43,904 nt of DNA from Chrysochromulina tobinii. Taxonomy: Eukaryota > Haptophyta > Prymnesiales > Chrysochromulinaceae. Both the position numbers and the translations under genes were made by a program. Numbering within the stretch: the stretch's first letter is position 1; every line of letters begins with the position of its first letter. Positions 40,373-43,904 of the stretch are shown piece by piece. Location: the NCBI GenBank assembly GCA_001275005.1, contig JWZX01003311.1:1-43904 (forward strand), read 5' to 3'. The notes beneath the pieces are model-generated. The model was not told the origin of the DNA. It did no database searches and was given only the letters and a program-made list of their open reading frames with translations.

Positions 40373-42265
40373 TCAGGCGCGGTGGCGGATGGGCCGCTCT
40401 TTGTGCGTGCTCATGTTGGACTGCACCGAACGACTAAAATCCACCCAGTAGTTCCAGCGGCCGGCGTACAGGAGAGTGCCTTGGCGGCCCGCGCGACGGG
40501 CGAGGGCGATCTGGCCGCAGGCAGACGGATGGTACGCCTTCCAGCTGCTGTCCGTGTCCTGCCACTCCCACGTGCCATCGACGGCCGGATCGGCCGGGAC
40601 CTCGCGACGGACGGGCCGACCGAACTTTGTGCTCATGTTGTATTGCATCATTTCGTCGAAGTTGATGACGTAAGTGGAGCTGTGTTTGCCTGAAACTCTC
40701 GCTCCTGTACTGACGGCGTGCAGGTCCACCGTGACGCGCTTTGCGTCCCCAAAGGCTGCCTCGATGCTCGCGGCCAAGGCGCCCTCGTATGGCTTCCACC
40801 GGTCGCCGTCGTCGAGCCAGGACCAGGCGGCAGGTGAAGAAACAGAAGATGCAGCCCCTTCGAAACTGCAAAAGGCAAAGGCGGCCTTGTGGCTATGTGT
40901 GATGAGCACCTCGTTCGCTTTGGGCTTGCCCTTCTCCGGCGACGTGAGCACCCTGGCTGTCACGTTGGGCGCCTTCTCGCCCACTTTGCTCAGCCCAGCG
41001 CTTGCGTTGCTCGTGAAGATCATGATTGGCACGGATAGCTTCAACCCCCATATCTCACGCGCGAGGATTGCCCCTGCGTGCGTACCCTCCGGCTCCCTTG
41101 GCCGACCCATGTCCGAAATCACACGAAAATGGCCGTTCTTCCTCACTTGCAGCCCAAACCAAGACTCAAGGAACGCGAGAGCGAGGTGCGTCGACGGCTT
41201 CAGAATGTACTTGATCTCGCGGCCAGCTTTGACCATGGCCTCTTCCATCATCGCTTTCATCTCAAACTCCTTGCCAAGGATGTTGTCGTCCACCCACAGC
41301 AGCGGTAAGCCCTTAGTAGTGAGGCCCAGCTCCACTTCGCGCAAGTGGATGACGTAATGGCCATCGGAGTGCTCGCGCTTGATCACCAGCAGCCGAGTGA
41401 AGGGCGTGAAGAGCACCTCATCTTCCTCTGCAGCGTAATTGGAGAAGCGCGCGATGTGCCGCCCTTTGATCGACCAGATGATAAACTTGCAGTTGCGGCC
41501 TCTGAATGAGCTCGCAGCTTCGCTTCCCTTTTTCGTGCTTGAGAACTGCATCCACGTGATGACGCTGCCTGGCTCGTAAATCGCGGCAGTGTCGTCGTTC
41601 AAGGTAATGTAGCGCACGCAGTAGCCCCAGTAGTAAGGCAGGTTGCGAAGTGCCATGGAGAGGAAATAGATGATGTGATTATACTTATCGAGGTACTCGC
41701 TCACCTCACCCTCGTTATTCATCATCATATTGCCTTTGCGCACCTGCAGAGAAGCGCCGCGCGACGCCTGATTGCTGCCCGAACCCGTGTAGAAGGAAAG
41801 CGCAAACACACAGCACTGTGCATCCTCAAGTGCGACGCCAGCATCTGTGAACACCTTGTAGTTGGCCTCGGAGCAAACACCGCGCTTGTGTGGTGGCGTT
41901 GCACCATCCTTGTTCTGCTCCCACGCCGCAGTGATCTGCTGGATCATCTTGACCTTGCGTTTCGCCGGCGTCGGCTCAACGTGGAGGGACTCGCTCGTGT
42001 AGACGTCGACGCACAGTGCTCTGTTGCTCAAGTCCGATTTTGCGATCGCTGTTGGCTCTGCGTACCTGAGGAAGCCCTCCGATTCAGGGTCGTTCAACTG
42101 AAACCCGCGTGCTTCGAAGTCGTCGCGGTGCTTTTTCTTGAGCTTCGACGTTGCGACAGTGAAGAGCGAGTGCTTGAGCTCCTCATCCGACTGGTGATCG
42201 AGGAGATCTCGCTCGTCCTCAGCCAGGAGCTCAGCCAGGAGTTCAGCTTGGCAAGAACCTGGCAT
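40373..42265 (-). CDS. ADP-ribosyltransferase with receiver-like and two WWE domains
   Basis: 630 residues from the first ATG (the open frame extends 81 nt further but from a TTG). A charged N-terminal region leads to an R-S-E type mono-ADP-ribosyltransferase domain. It has VRYITL (about 215), the SSTKKG strand (about 242) and EEDEVLF (about 283), where the ExE before VLF is the Arg-specific catalytic signature. Residues about 320-420 look like a response-regulator receiver fold: LLWVDDN at its start, VISDMGR with a central Asp, and IMIFTSN. The C-terminus has two WWE domains, WSWLDDGDRWKPY to SMTKFGRPVRR-like (about 480-555) and TWEWQDTDSSWKAY to the end. WWE modules bind ADP-ribose polymers in other proteins. 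Modification of a host protein in signalling or stress is inferred. No signal peptide is seen. Confidence 0.8.
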   Translation of the reverse strand: MPGSCQAELLAELLAEDERDLLDHQSDEELKHSLFTVATSKLKKKHRDDFEARGFQLNDPESEGFLRYAEPTAIAKSDLSNRALCVDVYTSESLHVEPTPAKRKVKMIQQITAAWEQNKDGATPPHKRGVCSEANYKVFTDAGVALEDAQCCVFALSFYTGSGSNQASRGASLQVRKGNMMMNNEGEVSEYLDKYNHIIYFLSMALRNLPYYWGYCVRYITLNDDTAAIYEPGSVITWMQFSSTKKGSEAASSFRGRNCKFIIWSIKGRHIARFSNYAAEEDEVLFTPFTRLLVIKREHSDGHYVIHLREVELGLTTKGLPLLWVDDNILGKEFEMKAMMEEAMVKAGREIKYILKPSTHLALAFLESWFGLQVRKNGHFRVISDMGRPREPEGTHAGAILAREIWGLKLSVPIMIFTSNASAGLSKVGEKAPNVTARVLTSPEKGKPKANEVLITHSHKAAFAFCSFEGAASSVSSPAAWSWLDDGDRWKPYEGALAASIEAAFGDAKRVTVDLHAVSTGARVSGKHSSTYVINFDEMMQYNMSTKFGRPVRREVPADPAVDGTWEWQDTDSSWKAYHPSACGQIALARRAGRQGTLLYAGRWNYWVDFSRSVQSNMSTHKERPIRHRA

Positions 42266-42686
42266 CCTGTCCGCAACTCGTCTTGCAAGCTTCCGAGCGC
42301 GAGAGGATGCTCGGAAAAGGGGTCGCTCGTGCACGCGTCCTCCCAAACCACACCCCCCTTTAACCCCCCCCTCCCAAAACCGATAGGAATCCTAGGTCGA
42401 TTTGATGCAGTACAGCACGCCAAGAAAGTGCTGCATCGAGTCCCCCGCCCGCGGCCACTCGGCCCCCATTCTTCTCGCGGCTCAACGTTCTGAGGCCGTC
42501 CATTCTAAAGAGTTAGAGACCACAGCTGTGCCAGCGGCGCTCTCGGCTGCATTCCCCGCGGCAGTGCAGCGCCCCTCGCGGCTGCAGCCCCTTCGGCTGA
42601 AATAGGTCTCTCGTTGGTTCTTTCCGCTAAGGGTCCTTAGTTTCTTGTCTGTCCATGACCAATGTTACCATTTTCGGATTTCATCC
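42266..42686. promoter_or_regulatory. Divergent region between ADP-ribosyltransferase and ankyrin genes
   Basis: About 420 nt between the start codons. It contains a C-rich run (CCCCCCTTTAACCCCCC near 42353-42370) and the TAGGTCTCTCGTTGG string also seen near 39850. No gene is supported. Confidence 0.35.
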
Positions 42687-43904
42687 ATGGACGCGAGTGG
42701 CAGCATCGTGGCGGCCAACGCGATGGTCGACGCGCTCCGTCGCGGCGACGAGGCCAAGGCTGTGGACCTCATCGACAGGGTGACAGGAGCGGCCGATCTC
42801 GGCCTTTGCCTGCTTCGTGCATGTGAGACTGGTCACCCTACGTGCACGAGGCTGCTGCTCGCCGCCCACGCCGCCGTCAACCAGGCAGACCGCAATGGCT
42901 TCACGCCTCTAATCGCCGCCTGCGGCAAAGGCAACGGCGGCTGCGTCCAGCTGCTGCTCGCCGCCCACGCCGCCGTCAACCAGGCAGACCGCAAAGGCGT
43001 CACGCCTCTGATCGTCGCCTGCGTCAAAGGCAACGGCGACTGCGTGCGGCTGCTGCTCGGCGCCCACGCCGTCGTCGACCAGGCAACCAGCACAGGCTCC
43101 ACGCCTCTGATCATGGCTTGCGACAAAGGCCACGGCGACTGCGCACAGCTGCTGCTCGCCGCCCACGCCGCCGTCGACCAGGCAGACAGCGACGGCGTCA
43201 CGCCTCTGTTCGCCGCCTGCATCAAAGGCGACGGCGACTGCGCGAAGCTGCTGCTCAACGCCCACGCCGCCGTCGACCAGGCAGACAGCAACGGCGGCAC
43301 GCCTCTGATGGCCGCCTGCATCAAAGGCCACGGCGACATAGTCAAGCTGCTCGTGCATGCTGGCGCACGCACCGACTTGCGATGCGCTGCGGGCACAGCC
43401 CTCGATCTCGCAGAGGCCCAAGGCCACACCGTCATCGCAAGATTCCTGCGCAGCAGGGGCCGCGCACCTGCGACGATCGCTGCGGGCGCTCCGGTTTCGA
43501 GTGCGGAGCGTGCGGCAGCCGAGCGGGCAGCCGAGCTCGCCGCTGCGGCTCTGCTGGCTGAGGAGGAGGCCGAGGCTGCGCACAAGCAGCAGGCGCACAC
43601 GAAGAAAGCGAGCAAGAAAGCCAAAGCCAAGCAGGCAGGGGCGAGCGAGGCGAGAGCGTCGGTAGCGAGTGCGTCAGCGGCCGCGACTCGCAGTGCCGAG
43701 GCGGACAACGAGGTGGCGGCGGCGGTTGGCGACGACGAGGACGTCGTGTGTCCTCATGCTCCTTCTGCCGCCGCCGACGAGGCGCTACGTGTGGCCATGG
43801 CGGCCGCGCAGTACGAGGGCCTGGTCGGTGCGATCGAGGAGCACCACGCACTCGCGAGCGAGGGTGTGTTGGCGGAGGCGAGGGCGATGCGCGAGCGCTT
43901 GCAC
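42687..43904 (+). CDS. Ankyrin-repeat protein, 3' end beyond the window
   Basis: Open from ATG 42687 to the window end, 406 codons, no stop reached. Six or seven ankyrin repeats (about residues 35-245) are nearly identical in sequence: TPLIAACGKGNGGCVQLLL, AAHAAVNQADRNG and variants. An Ala/Glu/Lys-rich, probably helical or coiled-coil region follows (about 265-406) with a basic patch KKASKKAKAK. The N-terminus MDASGSIVAANAMVDALRRGD has no signal peptide, so it is likely intracellular, unlike the ankyrin protein at 34601-35629. A C-terminal domain could follow outside the window. The repeats have diverged little, indicating recent amplification. Confidence 0.85.
   Translation, partial: MDASGSIVAANAMVDALRRGDEAKAVDLIDRVTGAADLGLCLLRACETGHPTCTRLLLAAHAAVNQADRNGFTPLIAACGKGNGGCVQLLLAAHAAVNQADRKGVTPLIVACVKGNGDCVRLLLGAHAVVDQATSTGSTPLIMACDKGHGDCAQLLLAAHAAVDQADSDGVTPLFAACIKGDGDCAKLLLNAHAAVDQADSNGGTPLMAACIKGHGDIVKLLVHAGARTDLRCAAGTALDLAEAQGHTVIARFLRSRGRAPATIAAGAPVSSAERAAAERAAELAAAALLAEEEAEAAHKQQAHTKKASKKAKAKQAGASEARASVASASAAATRSAEADNEVAAAVGDDEDVVCPHAPSAAADEALRVAMAAAQYEGLVGAIEEHHALASEGVLAEARAMRERLH

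Noticed and set aside
42266-42346. Longer N-terminus for the ADP-ribosyltransferase from 42346
   Set aside because: That start codon is TTG. The first in-frame ATG is at 42265.

Overview
The window looks like nuclear DNA from a GC-rich photosynthetic protist, most probably a haptophyte-type alga. This is inferred from five things: a chlorophyll a/c-type light-harvesting protein with a plastid-targeting-like N-terminus; eukaryotic genes such as kinesin, PP1, calreticulin ending in KDEL, CW zinc fingers and WWE domains; spliceosomal introns; very GC-rich coding sequence; and introns made of short tandem repeats. No bacterial operon structure, rRNA or tRNA was seen.

Layout. 241-5316 (+) is a large kinesin. 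5317-8100 has no intact gene but holds a 2.1 kb segment bounded by 27-bp perfect inverted repeats. 8101-14309 (+) is a five-exon EF-hand / SHWWGE-domain / leucine-rich-repeat protein. 14917-15928 (-) is a secreted dienelactone-hydrolase-like enzyme. 16346-24692 (-) is one 15-exon gene for a protein of about 2,000 residues: a glycosidase-like beta-propeller, an apple-like Cys-rich segment and an unknown C-terminal half. 25001-25605 (+) is dUTPase. 26636-27956 (-) is PP1 catalytic subunit. 28563-30058 (+) is calreticulin. 30624-31403 (+) is a light-harvesting protein. 31885-34443 (-) is a THUMP-domain tRNA methyltransferase. 34601-35629 (-) is a secreted ankyrin protein. 35777-36385 (-) is a membrane-anchored lipocalin-like protein. 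36636-38732 (-) is a CW-CW-MBD-like-C2H2 chromatin protein. 39015-39848 (+) is an alpha/beta hydrolase. 40373-42265 (-) is an ADP-ribosyltransferase with a receiver-like domain and two WWE domains. 42687 to the window end (+) is a truncated ankyrin protein.

The standout is the intron system. Two kinds of intron coexist. Ordinary pyrimidine-rich introns occur in the dUTPase, PP1, the dienelactone hydrolase, calreticulin intron 1 and the LRR gene. A second kind looks like introner elements: repeat-built inserts that end, in the sense direction, in CTCATCAG or CCCCACAG. They are flanked by direct repeats of about 16-55 bp that duplicate exon sequence and often carry the GT (or GC) used as donor. 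At least ten are in the 15-exon gene, two in the methyltransferase gene and one in calreticulin. Splicing across the repeats restores continuous, family-consistent protein in all three genes. All 14 introns of the large gene keep reading frame apart from one apparent 1-nt shift near 18885.

The genes do not form one pathway. They are a typical mixed eukaryotic neighbourhood. Exon coordinates were derived by hand from splice signals, reading frame and protein-family fit, with no transcript data.
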